This document shows positions 24,342 to 32,748 of a stretch of DNA of 64,000 nt, one piece after another. Source of the DNA: Phycisphaerales bacterium (lineage in GTDB: Bacteria > Planctomycetota > Phycisphaerae > Phycisphaerales > SM1A02); contig JABABM010000008.1 in assembly GCA_014238205.1 (NCBI GenBank), positions 31,028 through 95,027 of the forward strand, written 5' to 3'. Both the position numbers and the translations under genes were made by a program. The stretch's first letter is position 1. Every line of letters starts with the position of its first letter. The notes beneath the pieces are model-generated. The model was not told the DNA's origin. It did not search any database and saw nothing but the letters and a program-made list of their open reading frames with translations.

Positions 24342-26498
24342 ATGGCGGGTACTACGCGAATCATGTCGATTTCACGGTTTTGGACTGATTTCATCGGGTC
24401 CATGGCAATCACATGTGCCTTGTTCACTTCAAGCACCCTCGGCGATGTCCCACGGGACCATCGGCAACGGGACCTGGAATCCCGGGAATCACGCGTGCTG
24501 GAGCAAGCCTCCGAGGTACTGCTTCAACCAGCGGGCGCTGTCGATCTTGATGCAAGATCGGAAGCCGCCAGGCAACTGATGCTGCTTGACCACGAAGATG
24601 CAACAGTCGTGCTCGAGGAGGCGGTACGACGCAGCGATACCCCACCCCTGCTTGCCGTGCTCTCTGCTTCTTCAACTCTGGAAACACCCTCGGATGCGCT
24701 GCGGACATCTTTCCTCGATGTTCTCCCAGGCACTTCTTCTGGAATGCATGAACCCCTTGGAGTCGAGCTTGCCCGGTTCCAGGAGAGGTTTCCATCAACG
24801 CTCCTGACGATCAGGACACTTGCACTCGATCCGTCAAAGATGGATACCCCCAGGATCGCAGCCATCAAGGCACTGCCCGGCTTCAGATCCCATGGTGATG
24901 AAGCCATCGAGACGGTGATGGTCCTGCTCGACAGGCACGAGATGGAAACCGATGAAATAGTCAACGCTGCGATCGAAAGCGCCGAATCACTGACCGGGCT
25001 TCCATCAATGGAACAACCGGCGGACTGGACGGCATGGTGGTCGATCAACAGGCGGCGGTCGATGGTTGATCGAATGCGGAACGTACTGGAAGCAATGAAT
25101 CGTCGGGTACTGCAGATCGAGGTCGAATCAGAACATGCAAGAAACGACTCCCGTCTTTCGTCTGATCGACTGATCGATGTCTATCGTGATCTCTTTCCAA
25201 TGCTGACACTCCTGCAACAGCAGGAGAAACTGCTCGAACTCCTGGAAGACCCACGTGCCGATGTCCGCCTGTTCGCAATCGAGCGCGTTGCGATGATGCT
25301 CCGGGATGGAAACGATACACCTCAACTCCGCACTGCCACCATGTCGCTGCTTCGTGACCCAGATCTGAAGGTTCGAAGAATGGCAGGATCGATGCTCGGG
25401 GAACTTGGACACGAAGGCATCGAGACGATCGTCATCGAGAGCCTGGAAAATGAAGAGGATCCCGAGGTTCTAGCCCATGCCCTGGCTGCCATCGATGTAC
25501 ACCCGACACTTGCTGCGGTTCCAGCAGCACGCAAACTCCTGGCCATCGAATCGGCCAGGGATCAGGCTGCTCGTACCCTTCTTTCGATTCTGAAGTCCGA
25601 CATGCGTGTTGATGCCACGGTCCGGATGGAGATCGCCTCAGCCGCAAGGGAAGCGATTCGTGAATCCAGCGATCCCTCGATTGCAGCGCTGCTGGTTCTG
25701 ACTGGCAATACAACCGACCTCGATCAACTCGTGCTGCTCCTCGATGTCGAGGATGAAGCAACACGGAAGATGATCGCCGAAGCCCTCTTGCAACGAGGCC
25801 GTCATGCTGAACTTCTCGCCCGGGCTGATGACGAAGTGCTCTATCCGTATGCCCTCCGTGCCGGTGTTACCGGGCAGGCTGGAGACATCCGCCGCCTGCT
25901 GGCGATGGAACCACCCACGGAAAATCTGGCGGAAGCGTGGATGAACTCCGTAGCCGAGCTTGCTGGAACTCTGCCCTCCGAGAGGATTCTTGAACTGGAT
26001 GACATGGTTGGCGCAACACCCCATGCGACGGACATGCTGCGAGCCCGCCTCCTGAGTACAGCGGTTGCCGATGCCGAACTCGATGTTCAACTGCATCGCC
26101 GGATACTCAAGCGACTCATTCCCATGCTTCTCGAGCAGGATGCAGCTGCCTCGGCCCTGACGCATATCCGGGGCCTGGATGAAGCGGCCCTCGACGAGGA
26201 ACTTCGAAACCTGAGTTTCATCTCTGCAATTCGTGCCCGGCTCTACGACGAAGCGGTTGCGGTGCACGATGACCCCGGCATGTGGGTCACCGCATTCGAA
26301 GACACGGTTGCCAGCAGACCGGATTCTTCAATAGATCTGCGAAACGAGATCGTGCGTCGATTCAGCGAATCCCTGACTCCACCAATGAGAACCCGGTTGG
26401 GACTGGCGGAGGATCCCCTGATGCAGGCGGAAGAAGAAGAGAACCCGACCGATGATGAAACCGATGGGGATGAATCCGACACGGACGCAACTCCATGA
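24342..26498 (+). CDS. Secreted HEAT-repeat protein
   Basis: 718 residues. An N-terminal hydrophobic segment (about residues 17-30, ending near STLGDV) looks like a signal peptide. The body is alpha-helical with HEAT repeats, clearest near 280-420 (LLELLEDPRADVRLFAIERV, then DPDLKVRRMAGSMLGELG). The C-terminus is very acidic (EEEENPTDDETDGDESDTD). The start could also be the ATG at 24363; both give a signal peptide. The stop overlaps the sirtuin start. HEAT proteins are scaffolds; planctomycetes have many exported ones. No partner can be named. Confidence 0.78.
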   Translation: MAGTTRIMSISRFWTDFIGSMAITCALFTSSTLGDVPRDHRQRDLESRESRVLEQASEVLLQPAGAVDLDARSEAARQLMLLDHEDATVVLEEAVRRSDTPPLLAVLSASSTLETPSDALRTSFLDVLPGTSSGMHEPLGVELARFQERFPSTLLTIRTLALDPSKMDTPRIAAIKALPGFRSHGDEAIETVMVLLDRHEMETDEIVNAAIESAESLTGLPSMEQPADWTAWWSINRRRSMVDRMRNVLEAMNRRVLQIEVESEHARNDSRLSSDRLIDVYRDLFPMLTLLQQQEKLLELLEDPRADVRLFAIERVAMMLRDGNDTPQLRTATMSLLRDPDLKVRRMAGSMLGELGHEGIETIVIESLENEEDPEVLAHALAAIDVHPTLAAVPAARKLLAIESARDQAARTLLSILKSDMRVDATVRMEIASAAREAIRESSDPSIAALLVLTGNTTDLDQLVLLLDVEDEATRKMIAEALLQRGRHAELLARADDEVLYPYALRAGVTGQAGDIRRLLAMEPPTENLAEAWMNSVAELAGTLPSERILELDDMVGATPHATDMLRARLLSTAVADAELDVQLHRRILKRLIPMLLEQDAAASALTHIRGLDEAALDEELRNLSFISAIRARLYDEAVAVHDDPGMWVTAFEDTVASRPDSSIDLRNEIVRRFSESLTPPMRTRLGLAEDPLMQAEEEENPTDDETDGDESDTDATP

Positions 26499-27211
26499 CA
26501 TTGGACGCTGCGAGGCGTTGCATCAGTGGAAGCAGGGTCATCACATGTTTTTCAGGTGCAGGTCTCAGTGCACCCTCGGGCGTGGGCACTTTCCGGGACC
26601 CATCTGGTGGATGGTGGACGAAGTACGACCCGATGCAAATGGCTTCACCGGGAGGTTTTCGCGAGAATCCAGAACTCGTGATGGACTGGTACGCGGAGCG
26701 TCGCCGCCAGATCGGGCATGCAGAACCCAATGCAGCCCATCTTGCCCTTGCCGCATGCCCCGACATCGTGCAGGTCACGCAGAACACGGACAACCTCCTT
26801 CAACGGGCAGGGTGCAGTGATGTCATCCAGGTCCATGGGTCCATCTGGGCTGACCGGTGCCATGGACGATGTGGCCATGTCGAACCCATCGATCTGAAGG
26901 AACCTCCCGGACTCAGGGCCTGCCCATGCGGACGATCTTCACTTCGACCGGACGTGGTCTGGTTCGGTGAACCCCTTGTCAAGGATGTATGGGACCGTGC
27001 CGAAACTGCCTGCACGAACTGCGATGTCCTTCTCGTGGCCGGCACCAGCGCAGGCGTCTATCCCGCAGCGGGGCTCATTACCCTGGCACGACAGAACGGG
27101 GCGGAGATTCTGGTCATCAATACGAACTGGAGTGAAGCCAGTGGCATGGCCGACATCGAGTTGATTGGATCAGTCGATGATGTACTCCCCGATCTGCTGC
27201 GATCGGATTGA
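26495..27211 (+). CDS. SIR2-family NAD-dependent protein deacylase
   Basis: 238-residue sirtuin. GAGLSAPSGVGTFR binds NAD; TQNTDNLLQRAG and the catalytic histidine in IQVHGS follow; zinc cysteines occur as C-x3-C and C-x-C (CHGRC, CPCG); DVVWFGE and VAGTSAGVYPA complete the fold. A tyrosine and arginine in DWYAERR match the Y-x2-R pattern of class III enzymes (SIRT5/CobB), so removal of succinyl or malonyl groups as well as acetyl is plausible. It starts with a four-base overlap on the HEAT gene. Cytoplasmic. Confidence 0.9.
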   Translation: MTLDAARRCISGSRVITCFSGAGLSAPSGVGTFRDPSGGWWTKYDPMQMASPGGFRENPELVMDWYAERRRQIGHAEPNAAHLALAACPDIVQVTQNTDNLLQRAGCSDVIQVHGSIWADRCHGRCGHVEPIDLKEPPGLRACPCGRSSLRPDVVWFGEPLVKDVWDRAETACTNCDVLLVAGTSAGVYPAAGLITLARQNGAEILVINTNWSEASGMADIELIGSVDDVLPDLLRSD

Positions 27212-27320
27212 TTCACGGCTCGATTCCGTCGGCGGCGCTATGATTCTGGCAGGACACTCCGACGCCGGGTACCCTGCCATCCAACGCGGTTGAGCGGCAC
27301 ACATGGAGTTCAAGGCAATG

Positions 27321-28766
27321 GCCAAGAAGCCTTCCAAGTCCGGGACACGAACCGAACGCGATTCCATGGGAACAATGACCGTTCCCAAGAACGTCCTCTA
27401 CGGGGCAAGCACGCAGCGGGCGGTGTTGAACTTCCCGATCTCAGGTCGCTCAGTCGGTCACGAGGTCATCCACGCCTTCGCGCTGCTCAAGCAGGCTGCA
27501 GCCGAAACGAACCATGGCCTGGGTCGACTCACGCAGAAGCGAAGACGACTGATCGCCAGAGCCTGCACGAAGATCACAAGTGCCCTGGAAGGCGACGAGG
27601 CTGATCGAGCCGCGATGATGCTCAACTTCCCCGTCGACGTCTTCCAGACCGGCTCGGGCACCTCCACCAACATGAATGTCAATGAGGTCATCTCGAACAT
27701 GGCCTGCCTGGCCGCTGGATCGAAGATCGGTGCCCAGGATCCGGTGCATCCCAATGACCACGTCAACCTCGGCCAATCGTCCAATGACACCTTTCCTACG
27801 GCCATGCAGGTGGCCGCATGCGTTCAGATCAAGGAAGCCCTCCTGCCGGCACTGAAGAAACTGGCCAAGGAGTTGCGACGGAAGGCACGCAGTTTCGACG
27901 GCATCGTGAAGATCGGTCGCACACACCTGCAGGATGCGACACCCATTCGGCTCGGGCAGGAATTCTCGGGCTACGCAGCCCAGGCCTACAAGGCCGTAGA
28001 ACGAGCAAAACGTGCAATGGAGGCGATGGCGACGAACCTGCCCATCGGCGGCACGGCTGTTGGAACCGGCATCAATACGCACCCACGGTTCGGCCGTGGC
28101 GTTGCATCAAGTCTCTGGAAGGCGACGGGTATCCGCTTCAAGGAGGCAGCCAACCATTTCGAGGCGCAGGCCACGCGTGACTGCGTGGTTGAGGCCCATG
28201 GGCTGCTCCGTACCATATCGATCAGTCTCTCGAAGATCGCCAGCGACATCCGGCTGATGGGTTCAGGCCCCCGCTGCAGCTGGGGAGAACTCATCCTTCC
28301 GGAATTGCAGCCTGGTTCCTCGATCATGCCCGGGAAGGTCAACCCCGTCCTCGTCGAGACCGTCATGCAGGTCTGCGCACAGGTCGAAGGCAACGATGTC
28401 ACCGTCGGCGTAGGCGCCATGGGTGGCGTCGGTTCTCTGATGGAACTCAATGTCTCCATGCCGTGCATGGCCGAGCGACTGCTCGAGAGCATCCGTCTGA
28501 TCGCCAACGCAAGTGATGCCTTTGCCGACAACTGCGTTGCAGGACTGAAAGCTGACCGCAGGAAGATCGCAGCCATGGTCGAGCAGAGTCTCATGCTCGG
28601 CACAGCCCTTGCGCCGGTCATCGGCTACAACAAGGCGGCGGAGATCGCTCACCACGCCTACGAAAGTGGACAGACCATCCGCGAGTACTGCCTGGAGCAT
28701 GACATTCTTGATGAGAAGACGCTTGAGAAGGTGCTCGATGTCAGCTCGATGACTCGTCCACACTGA
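27321..28766 (+). CDS. fumC: Class II fumarate hydratase
   Basis: 481 residues of the fumarase/aspartase superfamily: FQTGSGTSTNMNVNEV, HPNDHVNLGQSSNDTFPT, GRTHLQDATP, and the signature GSSIMPGKVNP. The TGSGTSTNMN form favours fumarase C of the citric acid cycle over aspartase. The ATG at 27321 has GGAGTTCAAGG shortly before it; the ATG at 27303 is an alternative. A TATGAT box at 27239-27244 is a possible -10. The last 26 bases overlap the convergent hydrolase gene. Confidence 0.9.
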   Translation, partial: AKKPSKSGTRTERDSMGTMTVPKNVLYGASTQRAVLNFPISGRSVGHEVIHAFALLKQAAAETNHGLGRLTQKRRRLIARACTKITSALEGDEADRAAMMLNFPVDVFQTGSGTSTNMNVNEVISNMACLAAGSKIGAQDPVHPNDHVNLGQSSNDTFPTAMQVAACVQIKEALLPALKKLAKELRRKARSFDGIVKIGRTHLQDATPIRLGQEFSGYAAQAYKAVERAKRAMEAMATNLPIGGTAVGTGINTHPRFGRGVASSLWKATGIRFKEAANHFEAQATRDCVVEAHGLLRTISISLSKIASDIRLMGSGPRCSWGELILPELQPGSSIMPGKVNPVLVETVMQVCAQVEGNDVTVGVGAMGGVGSLMELNVSMPCMAERLLESIRLIANASDAFADNCVAGLKADRRKIAAMVEQSLMLGTALAPVIGYNKAAEIAHHAYESGQTIREYCLEHDILDEKTLEKVLDVSSMTRPH

Positions 28767-29490
28767 GCGAACCCGTCCACCAGGGTTTCCGGGGAACCGG
28801 CTCATCCACATCAACGATTCGAACCCGGTCACCTGGAACATCGACAGGCGGTTCCAACGGCCGACGCTCCGTGATTCGCAGCACGAACATCGCAAGATGA
28901 CGCAACGGCCAGGTCGGGATGCCCCGCCGACGCATCTCCAAATCAAATCGGACTCTTGAAGACGGATATGGATCGATCCCCCATACGGGAATATCGTCAT
29001 TTCGACGACACGCTGCATCGATTGCAAGCACGGCTCCGAATCCACGCCCACCAAGCATGACCGGCTCGTTGCCGATGCACTCGAGCATGCGATCCACGTC
29101 ACCTGGCTCCCTTGCTCCCAGCGAACTTGAACCTGGTGCATCACCATGCCCACGCAGATCGACAAGAACCACCCGACCACACCATGACATCCATTCTGCA
29201 AGCTGGTCGAGATCCGAAAGCCTGGATCCCCCATGATCATGAAGCCAGAGCATCGTCGGTCCATCTGCTGCACCTTGCACATCCCAGGCAGGCAGGACCA
29301 GTCCGTCCTCGCTGCGGCATGTCCAGGATTCGAAGGAAAGCCCCAGGTCACCGGGAGTTGTCGGCAGGTCAAGTGCAAGCGCCTTTCCAAGCCCCTCCCG
29401 AGCGGGCGAGATGGCGGAGTGCACGACCACGATGACCGAGAGGATCAGCAGGAGCAGTGCGGCAATGATGAAGAGGAGGAGAAGACCCAT
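28741..29490 (-). CDS. Membrane-anchored alpha/beta-hydrolase-fold protein, probably non-catalytic
   Basis: 249 residues. A strong N-terminal hydrophobic helix (about 2-24) is followed by an alpha/beta-hydrolase-like domain: LWLHDHGGSR matches the oxyanion-hole strand and VVLVDLRGHGDAPG the strand before the nucleophile. The elbow itself reads GGRGFGA: a glycine sits where the catalytic serine (G-x-S-x-G) should be. It may therefore be an inactive relative. It is divergent from the thioesterase gene that opens the paa cluster, with only 32 bases between the starts. The start at 29490 is preferred because upstream in-frame sequence overlaps the divergent gene. Confidence 0.68.
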   Translation of the reverse strand: MGLLLLFIIAALLLLILSVIVVVHSAISPAREGLGKALALDLPTTPGDLGLSFESWTCRSEDGLVLPAWDVQGAADGPTMLWLHDHGGSRLSDLDQLAEWMSWCGRVVLVDLRGHGDAPGSSSLGAREPGDVDRMLECIGNEPVMLGGRGFGAVLAIDAACRRNDDIPVWGIDPYPSSRVRFDLEMRRRGIPTWPLRHLAMFVLRITERRPLEPPVDVPGDRVRIVDVDEPVPRKPWWTGSLSVDESSS

Positions 29491-29509
29491 GGGAGATGTA
29501 CCAAGGGGG

Positions 29510-29515
29510 TAGACT
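29510..29515 (+). promoter_or_regulatory. -10 box (TAGACT) of the paa cluster
   Basis: TAGACT, 7 bases, then the ATG of the thioesterase gene at 29523. This suggests a leaderless message for the first gene of the phenylacetate cluster. The complementary strand also reads TAGTCT, so the site may serve the divergent hydrolase gene. Confidence 0.48.
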
Positions 29516-29522
29516 ACCGCCC

Positions 29523-29933
29523 ATGCAGCCCGGGTTGAAGGTGGGTAATACGGCAGAGATCGAGGTCGAAGTGACGGAGGACATGTGCCCCGCATTCGAT
29601 GGGGTCGTTGTCCACAGGGTCTACTCCACCTGGTCGATGGCTCACCACATGGAATTGGCTGCACGGAGGGTTCTGGCACCCCACCTGGATGACCACGAGG
29701 AGGGTATCGGCTCCCACCTCTCGATCGACCACATGGCCCCTTGCCCCGTCGGCTGCACCGTCAGGGTCCATGCCGAGGCCGTGGAGTTGGAGGACACGAC
29801 CCTCGTCTGTACCGTGTCTGCATGGCACGGGGAGCAGTTGCTTGGCAAGGGAACGCAGGTCCAGCGAGTGCTTCCGAAGGAAACCCTCGCTCGACTCATC
29901 GAACGGGCTGGAGAGGAAGGTGAAACGACATGA
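29523..29933 (+). CDS. Hotdog-fold acyl-CoA thioesterase (FlK-like), first gene of the paa cluster
   Basis: 136-residue single-domain hotdog protein similar to fluoroacetyl-CoA thioesterase FlK: MQPGLKVGNTAEIEVEV, STWSMAHHMELAARR, GSHLSIDHMAPCPVG and VSAWHGEQLLGKGTQ. It likely hydrolyses acyl-CoA thioesters. In paa clusters this job belongs to PaaI, which rescues CoA from dead-end ring-derived thioesters; an equivalent role is inferred from position. The ATG at 29523 is chosen by alignment to the family; an upstream in-frame ATG at 29496 overlaps the divergent gene's leader. Its stop overlaps the paaF start (ATGA). Confidence 0.82.
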   Translation: MQPGLKVGNTAEIEVEVTEDMCPAFDGVVVHRVYSTWSMAHHMELAARRVLAPHLDDHEEGIGSHLSIDHMAPCPVGCTVRVHAEAVELEDTTLVCTVSAWHGEQLLGKGTQVQRVLPKETLARLIERAGEEGETT

Positions 29934-30706
29934 GTGATGAACCCATCCTGTTGACTGAACGTGACGGACACGTCGCCATCGTTCGCATCAACCGACCGAA
30001 AGTCCTGAATGCATTGAACCTCGAGTTGATGGAACAGCTTGGGGATATGTTCGAGCAATACGACGCCGATGAGGACGTTCGTGTCATCCTGCTTGCCGGT
30101 GGCGAGCGAGCCTGGGCTGCAGGCGCCGACATCGGCGACATGGCCACCCTCTCGGCCGAGGAGATGGCTCAGCGAGATCAGTTTGCGCAGTGGGAACGGA
30201 TCAAGAACATTCGGACACCCATCGTCGCTGCCGTCAGTGGCTTCGCTCTTGGAGGCGGATGTGAACTGATGATGCATTGCGACGTGATCATTGCCTCCGA
30301 GACAGCAAGAATCGGGCAACCCGAGATCAACATCGGGGTCATGCCGGGCGCCGGTGGCACCCAGCGGTTGACCCGTGCAATCGGAAAGGCCTTGGCCATG
30401 GATGTCGTCCTCACGGGCCGCTTCCTCACCGCAGCCGAGGCTGAACGACACGGCCTCGTCAGCCGGGTTGTTCCCAGGGAACACTGGTTTGCAGAGGCCT
30501 TGAAGGTCGCGCACACCATGGCTGCACTTGGACCCATCGCCTTGAAGAATGCCAAGGAGTCCATACTCAACTCAGAGGAACAGTTCCTTTCCGACGGGCT
30601 GAAACGGGAACGACGCCTCTTCTACGATCTGTTCGACACAGAGGACCAGAAGGAAGGCATGGGCGCCTTCCTCGAGAAACGAAAACCGACCTTCACCGGT
30701 CGCTGA
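29930..30706 (+). CDS. paaF: Enoyl-CoA hydratase, probable 2,3-dehydroadipyl-CoA hydratase PaaF
   Basis: 258-residue crotonase. Oxyanion-hole glycines occur in AGADIGDMA and FALGGGCELMMHCD, and both catalytic glutamates are present (GGGCEL and the INIGVMPGAGGTQ block, where the second acid is replaced by the usual P-G-A-G-G-T motif of hydratases). PaaF hydrates 2,3-didehydroadipyl-CoA in the lower phenylacetyl-CoA pathway. Context (paaG, paaH, paaJ and the epoxidase follow) decides the name; hydrolysis of oxepin-CoA could be an added role because no MaoC domain is present in the cluster's aldehyde dehydrogenase. Translationally coupled to the thioesterase gene. Confidence 0.85.
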   Translation: MSDEPILLTERDGHVAIVRINRPKVLNALNLELMEQLGDMFEQYDADEDVRVILLAGGERAWAAGADIGDMATLSAEEMAQRDQFAQWERIKNIRTPIVAAVSGFALGGGCELMMHCDVIIASETARIGQPEINIGVMPGAGGTQRLTRAIGKALAMDVVLTGRFLTAAEAERHGLVSRVVPREHWFAEALKVAHTMAALGPIALKNAKESILNSEEQFLSDGLKRERRLFYDLFDTEDQKEGMGAFLEKRKPTFTGR

Positions 30707-30716
30707 GAAGCCCCCC

Positions 30717-31526
30717 ATGACCAGCACCACGACGGACTACACCGCTATTGAATGCTCCACCAAGGGTGGAGTGCATACGATCACCATGAACCGGCCTGAT
30801 GTGCTCAATGCATTCAATGGTCCCCTTCTGTCTGAACTCACGTCCGCATTGAAAGCGGCGGAAAAGAATCCCGAGGTCCGCGTCATCGTTCTCACGGGTG
30901 CGGGCCGGGCCTTCAGCAGCGGGCAGGATCTTGCCGACCTGAAGGAGAAATACGTTCCAGGACACATCCCCGCCCTCGGAGCGGACCTGAAGAAACGATA
31001 TGACCCCTGCATCAAGTGCATCCGGCGCATGGGCAAACCGGTGATCGCGGGTGTCAATGGAGTTGCCGCCGGCGCGGGATGCTCCATTGCGATCGCCTGC
31101 GATTTCCGCATCGCTTCGGAACACGCCATGTTCATCGAGGTCTTCGTCAATGTCGGCCTTGTGCCTGATTCGGGAAGCACCTGGACGCTCCCACGGATCA
31201 TCGGCTGGGGCCGAGCCATGGAACTCTGCTGCACAGGACGACCGGTCAAGGCCGAAGAGGCATTGACCATGGGACTCGTCAGCAGCGTCGTTCCCGCGGA
31301 GGAGTTCGAAGCCGCCCTGTCCAAGTTCGCTGCGAAGCTTTCCGGGATGCCACCGAAGGCTCTTGACCTGACCAAGCGCCTGCTCAACGTGTCCTACATG
31401 AACACACTCGAGGAGCAGCTGGACGCGGAATCATTCGCTCAGGACACTGCTGGACGCACAGCCGATCACTTTGAAGGTGTGACCGCATTCCTCGAGAAAC
31501 GAACAGCGGAGTTCACCGGACAGTGA
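30717..31526 (+). CDS. paaG: 1,2-epoxyphenylacetyl-CoA isomerase PaaG
   Basis: 269-residue crotonase-family isomerase turning ring-1,2-epoxyphenylacetyl-CoA into oxepin-CoA and also shifting the double bond later in the pathway. Family marks are FSSGQDLADLK, GVAAGAGCSIAIACDFRIA and the PaaG-typical VNVGLVPDSGSTW, where the aspartate is catalytic. It follows paaF by 10 bases and its stop overlaps the GTG of paaH. Confidence 0.92.
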   Translation: MTSTTTDYTAIECSTKGGVHTITMNRPDVLNAFNGPLLSELTSALKAAEKNPEVRVIVLTGAGRAFSSGQDLADLKEKYVPGHIPALGADLKKRYDPCIKCIRRMGKPVIAGVNGVAAGAGCSIAIACDFRIASEHAMFIEVFVNVGLVPDSGSTWTLPRIIGWGRAMELCCTGRPVKAEEALTMGLVSSVVPAEEFEAALSKFAAKLSGMPPKALDLTKRLLNVSYMNTLEEQLDAESFAQDTAGRTADHFEGVTAFLEKRTAEFTGQ

Positions 31527-32722
31527 GCAGGGTCGCAATCATCGGGGCAGGTGCCATGGGTGCCGGAATCGCCCAGGTCGCTGCGCAGCACGGCTGGGAT
31601 GTCCATCTCCAGGATGTCAATGACGATGTCGTCTCCGATGCGATTGCGGGAATCGGCAGACGCCTTGATCGACTGGTCGAGAAGGATCGCATCAGTGCAG
31701 AAGATGCAGCGGCAGCTGCTGATCGACTGCAGGTCGTCGGCGATGCGTTTCCCGACTGTGAACTGGTCATCGAAGCCATCGTGGAAGATCTCGATGCGAA
31801 GGCTGATGTGCTCGGCGCCATCCTTTCCCAACTCAATGCTGATGCCATTGTCGCCACCAACACCTCATCGCTCTCGGTGAGTGATCTCGGTGATCGTCTC
31901 GGAATCGGCAATCGCTGCTGCGGCATGCATTTCTTCAATCCGGCTCCGATCATGAAACTTGTCGAAATCGTCCGGGGAAGGGATACCGATGAGGCCGTGC
32001 TCGATCGAGTTGCCGAAATCGCCGGCGACTGGGGAAAACAGGTGGCACGCTGCGCCGATACACCGGGGTTCATCGTCAACAGGGTCGCACGCCCCTACTA
32101 CCTTGAAGCCTTCCGGATCGTCGAGGAAGGCATGGCCGGGCCCGATGACATCGATGCAACCATGAAATTGCTCGGCGGCTTCCGCATGGGGCCCATGGAA
32201 CTCACCGATTTCATCGGGCATGATGTCAACACGGCCACGACGCGAACGGTCTGGAACCAGTGGGAACAACCTGATCGTCTTGCCCCCAGCTGGTTGCAGG
32301 AGTCGCTTGTTGCTGAAGGACACCTCGGAAGGAAGAGTGGCCGGGGTATCTACGATCATGCAGGTGACACCCCGAGATGCGTCGTGCAGGTCGCAACTCC
32401 CAGGCCCGAGATCCCCGCCGATGTACGTGCAGCGGCATCGACATTCACCTCGGCAGCAACCGACGTCGAACACGATGATGACCAGGCCGTGATCTTCGCA
32501 CGAATCCTCGGTGCCCTGATCAATGAAGCCACCTGGGCGGCTCATGATGGCGTCGCCTCGGAAGCGGACATCGACACGGCTGTGCGTTACGGCGTGAATT
32601 ACCCACGGGGCCTCTTTGAATGGAGAAATGCGATCGGGGCCAAGCCCGTTGAAGCCCTGCTTGCTGCGATGGATGCCTGGAGCGAGGATCATCGATTCCA
32701 GGCAGCGCCTTCCACAGCCTGA
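31523..32722 (+). CDS. paaH: 3-hydroxyadipyl-CoA dehydrogenase PaaH
   Basis: 399-residue 3-hydroxyacyl-CoA dehydrogenase. The NAD-binding loop is IIGAGAMGAGIAQ; NTSSLSVSDL, GMHFFNPAPIMKLVEIV with the catalytic histidine, and DTPGFIVNRV follow. A second C-terminal helical domain begins near residue 300 (a repeat as in PaaH/HbdA). It oxidises 3-hydroxyadipyl-CoA to 3-oxoadipyl-CoA. Initiation is at a GTG overlapping the paaG stop. It is shorter than the ~475-residue E. coli enzyme. Confidence 0.9.
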   Translation: MSRVAIIGAGAMGAGIAQVAAQHGWDVHLQDVNDDVVSDAIAGIGRRLDRLVEKDRISAEDAAAAADRLQVVGDAFPDCELVIEAIVEDLDAKADVLGAILSQLNADAIVATNTSSLSVSDLGDRLGIGNRCCGMHFFNPAPIMKLVEIVRGRDTDEAVLDRVAEIAGDWGKQVARCADTPGFIVNRVARPYYLEAFRIVEEGMAGPDDIDATMKLLGGFRMGPMELTDFIGHDVNTATTRTVWNQWEQPDRLAPSWLQESLVAEGHLGRKSGRGIYDHAGDTPRCVVQVATPRPEIPADVRAAASTFTSAATDVEHDDDQAVIFARILGALINEATWAAHDGVASEADIDTAVRYGVNYPRGLFEWRNAIGAKPVEALLAAMDAWSEDHRFQAAPSTA

Positions 32723-32736
32723 GCCCGCGACCAAGG

Positions 32737-32742
32737 TACAAT
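32737..32742 (+). promoter_or_regulatory. -10 box (TACAAT) six bases before paaJ
   Basis: TACAAT, CACCAC, then the paaJ ATG. It implies an internal promoter in the paa cluster with a leaderless start; no ribosome binding site is present. Confidence 0.5.
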
Positions 32743-32748
32743 CACCAC

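Noticed and set aside
28263..29390. 375-codon minus-strand frame across fumC and the hydrolase gene
   Set aside because: Antisense to well-conserved fumC and in a different frame from the hydrolase; a by-product of GC-rich codon use.
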